From NCBI RefSeq assembly GCF_001613265.1, contig NZ_BDCA01000013.1, forward strand, positions 124,001 to 188,000: DNA of 64,000 nucleotides. The letters are read 5' to 3'. Below, piece after piece: positions 32,605 to 41,015 of this stretch. The notes beneath the pieces were generated by a model, which ran no database searches, was not told the origin of the DNA, and saw only the letters and a list, made by a program, of their open reading frames with translations. Origin of the DNA: Nocardia vermiculata NBRC 100427 (GTDB taxonomy: Bacteria > Actinomycetota > Actinomycetes > Mycobacteriales > Mycobacteriaceae). The position numbers were made by a program, and so were the translations under genes. How positions within the stretch are numbered: position 1 is the stretch's first letter; every line of letters begins with the position of its first letter.

Positions 32605-33576
32605 TCACCTTCCGGGCCGGGTGAGTTCGGCCCCGTCGAATTGTCTTGCCGTGCCGTGGAAGCCGTCGCCGGCGGCGAGCAGGCACTCCTCGGTGAACGC
32701 GAGCACACCGAGGTGATACGCGCGTGCCGCGCATCCCACACTGAGATTGTGTCCGCTGCCCGGCTGCCTGTTGAGTACCACCCGTGGTGCCCGGGTGAAC
32801 GCGGCACCGGCATATTCCAATCCCTCGGGATCGCTGCGCCACACCCGCTCGTGATCGGCGACGGTGAAACGCACCGGAACCGGGATCCGCGCGGCCAGTG
32901 CCGGAAATTCGGTTTCGGCCCAGTCGGTGACCGTCGCCGCCTCGAGCCGGGGGCCGGTCGCCGCCAGTGCGGCACCGCCGACCACATCGCGCGGATACAG
33001 ATCCGCCGGTTGCCACAGCAGTTCGTGGAGGCCACGCGGTCGGGTGCCCGGTTCGCGTCCCTCGAAGAGCAGCTGCCGGGCCGCGGCGCTGTATTCGCGT
33101 CCGGTGCCGGCGAGTTCGAGCCCGAGCAGCGCACCGCCCCGATCGTCGGCGGCCATCCGCATCGCCAGTTCACAGCCTGCCGAATGGGCGATCAGGACCG
33201 TGCCTGCGCCCTGCGGTTCGTCCCGGAGCAGGCGGGCCACGGCGGAATACATCAGATCCACCCGTGCCTGCGGATCCCACAGCCGGTCGGCGAACGGGGC
33301 CGACGCGCCGTAGCCGGGCCGATCCAGTGCCAGCACGGTGAAACCGAACTCGCTTCCGGTGCGCAGCAGTGACAGTTCAGGGTGTCCGGGGCAGTCGAAG
33401 TAGGTGGCGGTGGTCGCCCCGCCGTGGATGGCGACGAGTACCGCACGGGGGTTGCGGGCCCGCGCCAGCAGGCCGGAGACCCCGATGCCGGCGACCTCCG
33501 TCTGCACCGGGCCCGGTGTGCCGTGGGGTGATTCGCTGCCGGGCGGGCAGGGCGGATCGGGGGTGCTCACGGTCAT
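32605..33576 (-). CDS. alpha/beta hydrolase
   Basis: 323 aa. Strand-turn VLVAIHGGATTATYFDCPGH (oxyanion region HGG), VLALDRPGYGASAP, nucleophile elbow LIAHSAGCELAMRM (Ser near residue 131), and C-terminal GSGHNLS with the catalytic His. The acid residue is probably in the VADHERVW segment. The ATG overlaps the DUF35-thiolase stop. Probably hydrolyses an ester, lactone or CoA thioester of the pathway; a C-C hydrolase role cannot be excluded. No signal peptide, so cytosolic. Confidence 0.85.
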   Translation of the reverse strand: MTVSTPDPPCPPGSESPHGTPGPVQTEVAGIGVSGLLARARNPRAVLVAIHGGATTATYFDCPGHPELSLLRTGSEFGFTVLALDRPGYGASAPFADRLWDPQARVDLMYSAVARLLRDEPQGAGTVLIAHSAGCELAMRMAADDRGGALLGLELAGTGREYSAAARQLLFEGREPGTRPRGLHELLWQPADLYPRDVVGGAALAATGPRLEAATVTDWAETEFPALAARIPVPVRFTVADHERVWRSDPEGLEYAGAAFTRAPRVVLNRQPGSGHNLSVGCAARAYHLGVLAFTEECLLAAGDGFHGTARQFDGAELTRPGR

Positions 33577-35237
33577 CGGTCACTCCGCAACAGCAGCACT
33601 CCGCTCGGGGTCAGGCCACCGCTACTGGTGACCGCGACCCGCGCGCCGGGCACCTGGCGGGGGCCGCCCCTCCCGCGTAGTTGCACGATCGCCTCGTGCA
33701 GCAGGCCCATGCCGTGGGTGCGTCCGTGGGACAGCTGCCCGCCGTGGGTGTTGAGGGGGAGGATGCCGTCTCGCGCAATGTTCTTACCACCGTCGAGGAA
33801 GTCCTTGCTCTCCCCGATACCGCAGAAGCCCAGCGCCTCGATCCAGGACAGGCAGTTGAAGCTGAACCCGTCGTAGAGTTCGGCGACGTCCACGTCCTCG
33901 GGCCGCAGGTCGGTGCGCGACCACAGATGGGCCGACTGCCCCAGTACCTGCGGTTCGTGGGCGAGGGTGCTCTGATCCCAGTCCAGGCGTTCGAGGATCT
34001 GCGTGCCGACCGCCTCCACGTACACCGGTGGCGTGGCCAGATCGGGCACCGTCTCGACCGCCGAGACGATCACCGCGACGGCACCGTCACAGGGGACGTC
34101 GCAGTCGTAGAGCCCGAACGGGCTGGTCACCGGCCGCGCCGACAGGTAGTCCTCCATCGTCAGCGGACTCCGGTACACCGCGGTGGGGTTCAGCTCGGCA
34201 TTGGCGCGTTGATTGAGTGCGATCCAGCCGAGCGTCTCGCGGGTGGTGCCGTAACGGTGGAAGTGTCGCTGCGCGTTCTGCGCCAGGGTGTGTGCGGCCG
34301 ATACGGCGCCGAAGGGCAGCTGCCAGCTGGTGGTGCGCGGCCCGGCGCCCGGCGGTGTCACGGAGCCGGAGCGGACCAGTTCGTTGTGGGTCGCTTCCCA
34401 CACGGTCCGGAAACACAGCACGTGCCGGGCCAGCCCACCGGCGACCGCGAGCATCGCCGCGATCACCGAGCCGCCCGGCCCGAAGGTCTCCATGCCGCCG
34501 TTGTACCAGGTGGGGTGCAGTCCCAGTGCCGATTCGAGAGCCGTCACGCCGCCCTCGCCCATACCGCCGAGGTTGCCGCCGCCGGGATAGGTCGACAGGC
34601 CGTCGATATCGGCCATGGTGAGTCCGGCGTCGGCGACGGCCTGTTCACATGCCTGCACCGTGAGCTGCAGTGGCGGCACCATGAGACGCCGGCCGAGATC
34701 GGACATGCCGATACCGGTCAGCGCTACCCGATCCTCGAATTTCGTGGCGGTGGCGCGGGGACGGACATGGTCGGCGTAGCGGCCGGGCTCGATCTCGTCG
34801 CGCGGCAGTGGCGCCGGCTCGGGTTGTTCGGCAACCGGCTGGAACAGCGGCAGCCACACGTCGTCGTGCTGCTCGAACCGGACTTCCATGAGCATGCCGA
34901 GTTCGAGGTCGTCCGGCGCGCCGCCGACCACCGTGGTGGTCAACCTGATCCGCGGATCCTCGACCAGCGCGACCTGGCCCACGACGTAGGGCGGCGGCAA
35001 TCCCGGCAGCCCGAACCGCTCGTTGCGGGTGAAGCCGATCAGGATGGCGTGCCCGGAGACCTCCCGCACCCCCATCTCGGTGCCGCGGCAGTAGCGGCAC
35101 ACCGGCTGCGGTGGATGGATCAGTTCCGCGCAGGCACAGCAGTGCTGAATGCGCAGGCGGCCGTCGGCCCCTGCGGTCCAGAAGAATTCGTTCTGCGCGG
35201 TGAGCTGGGGCAGCGGCCGTTGCGGCGCGGTGGTCAC
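33573..35237 (-). CDS. DUF35 OB-fold/thiolase-like fusion (putative Ltp2-type retro-aldolase)
   Basis: 554 aa from the GTG at 35237 preceded by AGGAGG; an ATG at 35264 is unlikely. Residues about 15-135 are a DUF35 domain: rubredoxin-like zinc ribbon CCACAELIHPPQPVCRYC followed by an OB fold. Residues about 170-554 are thiolase-like (VALTGIGMSDLGRRLMVPPL; ELYDGFSFNCLSWIEALGF; LPLNTHGGQLSHGRTHGMG). The nucleophilic Cys of thiolases is absent (NGGMETFGPGG at that place) and the HDxF His is Tyr (ELYDGF). These features fit Ltp2-type retro-aldolases, which need a DUF35 partner in sterol side-chain cleavage. Here both parts are one chain. Confidence 0.82.
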   Translation of the reverse strand: MTTAPQRPLPQLTAQNEFFWTAGADGRLRIQHCCACAELIHPPQPVCRYCRGTEMGVREVSGHAILIGFTRNERFGLPGLPPPYVVGQVALVEDPRIRLTTTVVGGAPDDLELGMLMEVRFEQHDDVWLPLFQPVAEQPEPAPLPRDEIEPGRYADHVRPRATATKFEDRVALTGIGMSDLGRRLMVPPLQLTVQACEQAVADAGLTMADIDGLSTYPGGGNLGGMGEGGVTALESALGLHPTWYNGGMETFGPGGSVIAAMLAVAGGLARHVLCFRTVWEATHNELVRSGSVTPPGAGPRTTSWQLPFGAVSAAHTLAQNAQRHFHRYGTTRETLGWIALNQRANAELNPTAVYRSPLTMEDYLSARPVTSPFGLYDCDVPCDGAVAVIVSAVETVPDLATPPVYVEAVGTQILERLDWDQSTLAHEPQVLGQSAHLWSRTDLRPEDVDVAELYDGFSFNCLSWIEALGFCGIGESKDFLDGGKNIARDGILPLNTHGGQLSHGRTHGMGLLHEAIVQLRGRGGPRQVPGARVAVTSSGGLTPSGVLLLRSDR

Positions 35238-35322
35238 CCGGACCTCCTGTTGTGTGCGGGACATCGGCCTGCGCAGCGGTGGCGCGAGCGGATCGGCCCG
35301 CTCGCGCCACCGATGGTGCGGC

Positions 35323-36699
35323 TCAGTGAATGTCGGCCTGTTCCTTACGGGCGGTCACCGGCTCCGCCAGCCGTTGCTCGTCGCAGATCACCTGCAGCTT
35401 CTCGAGTGTCGCATCCAGACCTTCGCCGAGCCGCTCACCCGGGGTGAAGGTGGCCGGCAGATGTCGCATGCCCTGGATGACGGCGATGGTGTCGTAGTGC
35501 ACCGTGCTGCCCGGATCGCAGCGGTAGTCGGGCATCCGGTCGAGCACCGCGAGCAGCATGCGCTTGAACACCGTGCGCGCCACGTTCGAGCCGATGCAGC
35601 GGTGTACACCGAGACCGAAACTGTAGTGCCGGTTGCGATGCCGGTCGATGACGATCTCGTTGGGGTCGTCGAACACCTCCGGGTCCCGGTTGGCCATCGC
35701 CCACGACAACCACAGCCGCTCACCTTCGGCGAATTGCTTGCCCGCGACCTCGCAGTCCTCGGAGATGGTCCGGCCGTCTCCCGGCGCGGGAGCGTAGAAC
35801 CGCAGGAACTCCTCGGTCGCGGAATCCAATAGCGTTTCGCGTTCCTTGCTGAGGGTTTCGCGCTGATCGGGGTTCTCCGACAACCATTCCAGGGCATGGG
35901 CGGTCAGTGCGGTGGTGGTGTCGAAACCGCCGCCGATCACGAGCCCGAGAATTCCGAGGCGCTCCAGGTCCGGCATCGGCTCGCCGTTCAGGGTCGCATT
36001 GGCCACCGCGTTGATCAGCCCGGGGCGCGGATTCTCCTTGATCTCCATCAGATTGGTGAGCAGATCCAGGCCCATTTCCCGGTGCATCTCGGTGACCCGC
36101 TCGATATCCGGTGAATCCGGCGGGGTGTAGACCGCCGCATGCACCGGTTCGTTGTAGAGAGTCCATTTCTTGATCGGGATGCCCAGCATCGCCAACGTCA
36201 ACACCGCAGGAACGACATTGGCGAGATCGTCGACGAAATCGATCTGCCCCGACTCGATCTTCTCGTCGAGTGCGGCGCGCACCACCTCGTCGATGAACGG
36301 GATCCACCGGTTGACCGCCGCCGGGGACAGGTACGGGTTCAGCCCCGAACGGGCCTCGCGATGTTCGGGCTCGTCCATCTCCAGGAATCCGCCCCGCACC
36401 GCGGCGGCGCGTGGTGGTTTGGGGATCGAGATGCCCTCGTAGCCGTTGCGGTCCCCGGTCACATCGTGATCGTTGGAGACGTGCGGGCAGCGGGCGAGTT
36501 CGAACACCTCGCGGTTTCCGGCGGCCACCCAGTGCCCGTCGTAGGTGTCCGACCAGGCGATCGGGCATTGCTGCTGCATGTGCTGGGTGATGGGCAGGAA
36601 GTTGTCGCGGTATTCCGGCGCGTAGCGGTCGAAGGAGTACTGCGGCTGTCTGCGCTCGTCGTCCGGCGTCTCGGCTGCGGTCACATTTTCGGCGGTCAC
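35323..36699 (-). CDS. cytochrome P450
   Basis: 458 aa heme monooxygenase. I-helix LGLVIGGGFDTTTALTAHAL carries the acid/Thr pair; EEFLRFYAP is the ExxR motif; the heme loop FGLGVHRCIGSNVARTVFKR has the Cys thiolate ligand near residue 372. The N-terminus has no membrane anchor, as in soluble bacterial P450s. GTG start at 36699, 10 nt after the ferredoxin gene with GAGAGGACC upstream. Together with the ferredoxin it forms a class I system that still needs a reductase from elsewhere. Hydroxylates the pathway substrate; CYP family not assigned. Confidence 0.93.
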   Translation of the reverse strand: MTAENVTAAETPDDERRQPQYSFDRYAPEYRDNFLPITQHMQQQCPIAWSDTYDGHWVAAGNREVFELARCPHVSNDHDVTGDRNGYEGISIPKPPRAAAVRGGFLEMDEPEHREARSGLNPYLSPAAVNRWIPFIDEVVRAALDEKIESGQIDFVDDLANVVPAVLTLAMLGIPIKKWTLYNEPVHAAVYTPPDSPDIERVTEMHREMGLDLLTNLMEIKENPRPGLINAVANATLNGEPMPDLERLGILGLVIGGGFDTTTALTAHALEWLSENPDQRETLSKERETLLDSATEEFLRFYAPAPGDGRTISEDCEVAGKQFAEGERLWLSWAMANRDPEVFDDPNEIVIDRHRNRHYSFGLGVHRCIGSNVARTVFKRMLLAVLDRMPDYRCDPGSTVHYDTIAVIQGMRHLPATFTPGERLGEGLDATLEKLQVICDEQRLAEPVTARKEQADIH

Positions 36700-36709
36700 G
36701 GCGGTCCTC

Positions 36710-36901
36710 TCAGGTTATGGTGATCGCTCGTTCCGGGCACGACTGGGCGGCCTCGCGGACCTGTTCCTCCTGATCGGGTGGAACGTCCTCGCTGACCGCC
36801 GAGGAGTGCCCGTCGATGTCACTGAGTTCGAACGATTTCGGAGCGACCATCGCGCACAGGGTGTGGCCCTGGCAGCGCTCCGGATCTACGTGAACCTTCA
36901 C
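36710..36901 (-). CDS. 3Fe-4S-type ferredoxin (P450 redox partner)
   Basis: 63 aa, too small to stand out in a length-based search. VDPERCQGHTLCAMVAPKSF and AAQSCPERAITI give the CxxxxxC...CP pattern of actinobacterial P450 ferredoxins, with His at the position of the missing cluster Cys. GTG start at 36901 behind GGGGAGA. It sits 11 nt after the mycofactocin-type SDR and 10 nt before the P450, so it is the dedicated electron donor. Confidence 0.9.
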   Translation of the reverse strand: MKVHVDPERCQGHTLCAMVAPKSFELSDIDGHSSAVSEDVPPDQEEQVREAAQSCPERAITIT

Positions 36902-36912
36902 GATGTCTCCCC

Positions 36913-37773
36913 TTAGACGTGATAGTCGTACCACTTGAGGTAGCCGCCGGCGTCCACCCGCATCTGCATGCCGGTGACATAACGGGATTCGTCCGACGCC
37001 AGGAACAAGACCATGTTGCTGGTGTCCTCCGGTTCGATCCACGGCACCGGCATGGCCTGCTGCACATGGAATCCGGGCTGGGCGTCGGCCAGGGTCGGGT
37101 GTTCGAGGTCCGGACGGAACGAGCGGTACATCGGCTCGCTCTGCAACATATCGGTGTTGCAGTTGGTCGGGTGAACGACGTTGGCGCGAATGTTGTCGGC
37201 TGCCAGGTGCGTGGCGATTTCGTGAATGAACATGGACAGTTCGCGCTTGGCGACCATGTAGGCGACGCCGCCGGGGTCCTTACCGGGCTGGTCGACCTTG
37301 GAGGCATCCATCAAGGCCGCAGTGGAGCCGGTCGCGATGACCGAGGCGCCGGCCTTCAGATGCGGCAGTGCCGCGTGCACGGTGTTGATCACGCCGATGA
37401 GGTTGGTGTCCATCACGTCGATCCAGGCCTGCCACTTCGGCTCGCCCTTCATCCCGGCAACACCGGCCTGTGCCACCACGACGTCGAGATGGCCGAATTC
37501 GGCGATGCCACGCTGGACCGCATCGCGCAGGGCGGCGACGTCGCGAACGTCGGCCTGTAACGAGACGACTCGCCGCCCGGTCTTCTCGATCAGCCGGGCG
37601 GTCTCCTCGAGATCCTCCGGCCGGGCCATCGCGTAACCGATGGTGTCGATGTCCTTGCAGATGTCCACCGCGATGATGTCGGCGCCCTCGGACGCCAACT
37701 TGACCGCATGACTGCGGCCCTGCCCTCGTGCGGCACCGGTGACGAGGGCGACTTTGCCTTCCACGCGTCCCAC
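36913..37773 (-). CDS. mycofactocin-coupled SDR-family oxidoreductase
   Basis: 286 aa from GTG 37773 with GAAAGGA upstream. The subfamily marks are VTGAARGQGRSHAVKLASEG at the cofactor site and an insertion after beta-2, DICKDIDTIGYAMARPEDLE, which shields a non-exchangeable NAD whose electrons go to mycofactocin. Catalytic YMVAK near residue 176; tail YVTGMQMRVDAGGYLKW. It probably oxidises the alcohol made by the P450 or dioxygenase. The mycofactocin biosynthesis genes are not in this window. Subfamily call is confident, substrate unknown. Confidence 0.9.
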   Translation of the reverse strand: MGRVEGKVALVTGAARGQGRSHAVKLASEGADIIAVDICKDIDTIGYAMARPEDLEETARLIEKTGRRVVSLQADVRDVAALRDAVQRGIAEFGHLDVVVAQAGVAGMKGEPKWQAWIDVMDTNLIGVINTVHAALPHLKAGASVIATGSTAALMDASKVDQPGKDPGGVAYMVAKRELSMFIHEIATHLAADNIRANVVHPTNCNTDMLQSEPMYRSFRPDLEHPTLADAQPGFHVQQAMPVPWIEPEDTSNMVLFLASDESRYVTGMQMRVDAGGYLKWYDYHV

Positions 37774-37825
37774 TGGTGTTCCTTTCGATAGTGCTGTTGT
37801 CTGCCAACGCATTGCGCGGTGGAGC

Positions 37826-38530
37826 TCAGGTGTTGCGGCCGCCGTTCACGCCCAGGATCTGGCCGGTGATGTAGCCGGCGTCCTCGGAGGCGAGGAAGGC
37901 GCACGCGGCGGCGATGTCCTCGGGCCGGCCGACGCGGCGGACCGGCGTGCGGGCGATGTGGTCGTCGATGGTGCCGCCGAGGCGCCCGGCCTGTTCGGAC
38001 TTGCGCAGCATCGGGGTATCGATGAACCCCGGTGGAACGGCGTTGACGGTGATGCCTTCGGGGCCCAGTTCGAGTGCGAGGGATTTGGTGAGCCCGTTTA
38101 CGGCCGATTTCGCCGACACGTAGTGCGACATGTACGGCTGGCCGGAATGGGTACTGGACGAGGAGATGTTCACGATCCGCCCCCAGTGCGCGGCCCGCAT
38201 ATCCGGCAGCACGGCCTGGATGCAGTGGAAGACACCGTGCAGGTTCACCGCGATCGTGTGTTCCCACTGCTCGAAGCTCAGGTTGGCGAAGCGCCGGTAC
38301 CCCTCGACACCGGCGGCGTTGACCAGCACCGTCACCGGTCCGAGTTGCTCGCGGATCGCGCCGAGTGCGGCGTCGATCTGGGCGCGGTCGCTGACGTCGG
38401 CGGTGTGGTCGTATTCGCCGTCGCCGGGCTTCAGGTCCAGGGTTGCGACGTGAAAGCCGTCGGCGCGCAGCCGATTCGCCACGGCAAGTCCGATCCCGGA
38501 GCCGCCGCCGGTGACCAGTGCAGTCTTCAC
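37826..38530 (-). CDS. SDR-family oxidoreductase (FabG/BDH-like)
   Basis: 234 aa from the GTG at 38530 overlapping the dioxygenase stop (GTGA); a GTG at 38536 with AGGGG 7 nt upstream is an alternative. VTGGGSGIGLAVANRLRADG, TLDLKPGDGEYD (NAD preference), NAAGVEGYRRFA, NISSSSTHSG and YVSAKSAVNG (YxxxK near residue 144) are all seen. Short, compact SDR of the 3-hydroxybutyrate/3-oxoacyl reductase type. Second gene of the operon starting with the TauD protein. Confidence 0.88.
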   Translation of the reverse strand: MKTALVTGGGSGIGLAVANRLRADGFHVATLDLKPGDGEYDHTADVSDRAQIDAALGAIREQLGPVTVLVNAAGVEGYRRFANLSFEQWEHTIAVNLHGVFHCIQAVLPDMRAAHWGRIVNISSSSTHSGQPYMSHYVSAKSAVNGLTKSLALELGPEGITVNAVPPGFIDTPMLRKSEQAGRLGGTIDDHIARTPVRRVGRPEDIAAACAFLASEDAGYITGQILGVNGGRNT

Positions 38531-39333
38531 GCCCACGGTTCGGCCCCTTGGATGGTCGTGCGATGCAGTTCGCGTTCGGAGCTCGCGTCGTAGGGGAGGG
38601 CGCGGTGCAGGATTCCGGTGTTGTCCCACACCACCAGATCGCCGACCGACCAGTCGTGGGTGTAGGAGAAACGCGGCTGGGTCGACCATTCCAGCAGCTC
38701 GTCGAGCAGCTGCCGGCTCTCCTTCGGATCCATGCCGACGATGTGATCGGCGGTGGCGCCGACGACCAGGGAGCGGCGCCCGTCCGCACGCTGCCACACC
38801 AGCGAGGTTTCGTGGGTCGGCAGGTGCCGCCAGTCCGCGACCTGTTCATCGGTGGGTTCGGGATGCACCAGCCGCTGGGAGGCTTCGAAACTGTGTACCA
38901 CCCGCAACTGGTCGTAGCGCTTGCGTTCGGCCTCCGACAGTCCCTCGTAGGCGGCGTACGTGCTGGCGAACTGGGTGCCGCCGCCCTCCATCGCCACGTG
39001 CCGCGCGGTGAGCACCGTGGCCTTGGCCGGCACGTCGTTGGTGGTGTCGTCGATATGCCAGAAGAAGGTGCCTTCGAGATATTTCGCAGCCCGGTTCTTC
39101 TCGGGATTCAGTGTGATGGTGAAGATTTCACGCCCGCCGGGGGCCAGCACGGTGCCCAGTCGCCGACAGAACGCCAGCTGGGCGTCGTCGTCGAGATGCA
39201 GCCCGCGCACGACGAGGACGCCGCGCCATTTCAGAGCCTCGGTGCACCGGCTGATCACCGTGTCGTCGTGCAGATCCTCGACTCCGGTGACCTCCACTCC
39301 GATCGTGGGGTTCAGCGCTGTCGTCGCAACCAC
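38527..39333 (-). CDS. TauD/TfdA-family Fe(II)/2-oxoglutarate dioxygenase
   Basis: 268 aa from the GTG at 39333, 6 nt after AGGGAG. Metal-binding HxD in GTFFWHIDDTTNDVPAKA near residue 95 and distal His in NTGILHRALPYD, followed by Arg in ELHRTTI for 2-oxoglutarate. N-terminal TIGVEVTGVEDLHDD and WRGVLVVRGLHL fit the family. It would hydroxylate an unactivated carbon, releasing succinate and CO2, and complements the P450 as a second oxygenase in the operon. First gene of the ten-gene minus-strand unit; divergent from aldehyde dehydrogenase. Confidence 0.9.
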   Translation of the reverse strand: MVATTALNPTIGVEVTGVEDLHDDTVISRCTEALKWRGVLVVRGLHLDDDAQLAFCRRLGTVLAPGGREIFTITLNPEKNRAAKYLEGTFFWHIDDTTNDVPAKATVLTARHVAMEGGGTQFASTYAAYEGLSEAERKRYDQLRVVHSFEASQRLVHPEPTDEQVADWRHLPTHETSLVWQRADGRRSLVVGATADHIVGMDPKESRQLLDELLEWSTQPRFSYTHDWSVGDLVVWDNTGILHRALPYDASSERELHRTTIQGAEPWA

Positions 39334-39347
39334 AAGAATCTCCCTTC

Positions 39348-39369
39348 CAATTGTGAGAACCATACTCTC
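39348..39369. promoter_or_regulatory. Operator candidate near TauD start
   Basis: CAATTG then GAGAACCATACTCTC (39355-39369). The latter, read on the minus strand, matches 25620-25634 in 12 of 15 positions, and both have CAATTG beside them. It lies 15 nt upstream of the TauD start in the divergent region with the aldehyde dehydrogenase gene. Confidence 0.5.
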
Positions 39370-39487
39370 GGCTGGTGTTTCTCCGCAAGGTTTCGAGGAT
39401 TCGCGTCCGTGCGCCGGGAAGTCCCGGTCGCGGAGGAGGTGGCGCCGAGTTCTGCCATTGCTTGGGTTTACGTTGCTCGGATACATT

Positions 39488-39506
39488 ATTCTCTGGTATC
39501 GAGAAT
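39488..39506. promoter_or_regulatory. Inverted repeat upstream of aldehyde dehydrogenase operon
   Basis: ATTCTC-TGGTATC-GAGAAT is a perfect 6-bp inverted repeat with a 7-nt spacer, 27 nt before the start at 39534. It resembles 25629-25647 (ATTCTC-N7-GCGAAT), suggesting shared control of this operon and the CoA ligase. Confidence 0.55.
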
Positions 39507-39533
39507 GGAATTTCCATAGAACGAGGAGACGGG

Positions 39534-41015
39534 ATGCCAGCTCAGGGCAACGCGACGGCCGGCGACGGGCGCGCCGTCACCAGACGAATGCTGATCAACG
39601 GTGAACTCGTCGCGGGGGAGCGCAGTTTCTCCTCGCTCAACCCCGCCACCGGTGAGATCTACGGATACGCGCCGGAGGCGAGCGTCGCCGACACCGAAGC
39701 CGCGATCGCGGCCGCGCGCCGGGCCTTCGACACCACCGACTGGTCCACGAACACCGAGTTCCGGGCGCACTGCCTGGAGCAGTTCTACAACGCGCTGCGC
39801 GACAACGTGGAAGAACTTCGGGAGCTGACCATCGCAGAGGTCGGTGCGACCCGCATGATGACTCACGCCAATCAGCTCGAGACGCCGTTCGAGATCGTGA
39901 AGTATTTCGCGGGACTCACCCGGACCTACCCGCGCACCGAGGATCTCGGCGAGGCCGAGGATCGTGGCCGCAAGCACCGGCGCTGGGTGGAGCGCGAAGC
40001 CTCCGGTGTGGTCGCGGCGATCGCCGCCTACAACTACCCGCATCAGCTGGCGCTGGCGAAGCTGGCTCCGGCGCTGGCCGCCGGGTGCACGGTGGTTCTC
40101 AAGGGCGCGCCCGACACCCCGCTCGCGACGCTGGCGCTCGGTGAGGTGATCGCCGAGCACACCGACATCCCCGCCGGGGTGGTCAACGTCCTGTCGGGTT
40201 CGGACGTCGAGGTCGGCAAGACCATGACCACCCACCGTGATGTGGACGTCGTCAGCTTCACCGGATCCACCGTCGTGGGCCGCCAGATCATGTCCGCCGC
40301 AGGCGATTCGCTCAAGCGGGTGTTCCTGGAACTCGGTGGCAAGTCCGCGGCCGTCGTGCTCGACGACGGAGATGTCGACACCGCCGCCATGTTCGGTGCC
40401 TTCAGCATCTGCAGCCACGCCGGGCAGGGCTGCGCCATCACCACCCGCATGCTGGTGCCGCGCGCCCGTCACGACGAGATCGTGGAGAAGGTGGCCGGCT
40501 TCATGGGCAAGGTCAGCTACGGGGACCCGGGAGATCCCGCGAACTATATGGGCCCGCTGATCTCGCAGCGCCAGCGTGACAAGGTGCACGGCCTGGTGCA
40601 GCGCGCCGTGGACGCGGGCGCGAAACTGGTGTGCGGCGGCGAGAAGGTCGATCCGGGGTACTTCTACACCCCGACCCTGCTCGCCGGCGTCGATCCCGAC
40701 AGCGAGATCGCGCAGGAGGAGGTCTTCGGCCCCGTGCTCGCGGTGATCCCGTTCGACGACGACGAGGACGCCGTGCGGATCGCCAACAACTCCATCTACG
40801 GGCTGTCCGGCGGCGTGTTCTCCGCCGACGAGGACCGGGCGCTGGCGGTGGCACGGCGGATCCGCACCGGCACCATGAGTATCAACGGCGGCAACTACTT
40901 TCACCCCGACGTGCCCTTCGGCGGCTACAAGCAGTCCGGCATCGGCCGCGAGATGGGTACGGCCGGTATCGAGGAGTTCCTCGAGCAGAAGTCCTTCGGC
41001 GCGGTGGTGGCGTGA
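39534..41015 (+). CDS. aldehyde dehydrogenase family protein
   Basis: 493 aa NAD(P)-dependent aldehyde oxidation to acid. Substrate/cofactor Asn in AAYNYPHQLALAKLAPALAA, FTGSTVVGRQIM, general-base Glu in FLELGGKSAAVV near residue 265, nucleophilic Cys in HAGQGCAITTR near residue 300, and NGGNYFHPDVPFGGYKQSGI at the C-terminus. ATG 39534 follows ACGAGGAGAC. First gene of a plus-strand operon; would convert the aldehyde made by the mycofactocin-type SDR to a carboxylate for the adjacent CoA transferase. Confidence 0.92.
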   Translation: MPAQGNATAGDGRAVTRRMLINGELVAGERSFSSLNPATGEIYGYAPEASVADTEAAIAAARRAFDTTDWSTNTEFRAHCLEQFYNALRDNVEELRELTIAEVGATRMMTHANQLETPFEIVKYFAGLTRTYPRTEDLGEAEDRGRKHRRWVEREASGVVAAIAAYNYPHQLALAKLAPALAAGCTVVLKGAPDTPLATLALGEVIAEHTDIPAGVVNVLSGSDVEVGKTMTTHRDVDVVSFTGSTVVGRQIMSAAGDSLKRVFLELGGKSAAVVLDDGDVDTAAMFGAFSICSHAGQGCAITTRMLVPRARHDEIVEKVAGFMGKVSYGDPGDPANYMGPLISQRQRDKVHGLVQRAVDAGAKLVCGGEKVDPGYFYTPTLLAGVDPDSEIAQEEVFGPVLAVIPFDDDEDAVRIANNSIYGLSGGVFSADEDRALAVARRIRTGTMSINGGNYFHPDVPFGGYKQSGIGREMGTAGIEEFLEQKSFGAVVA

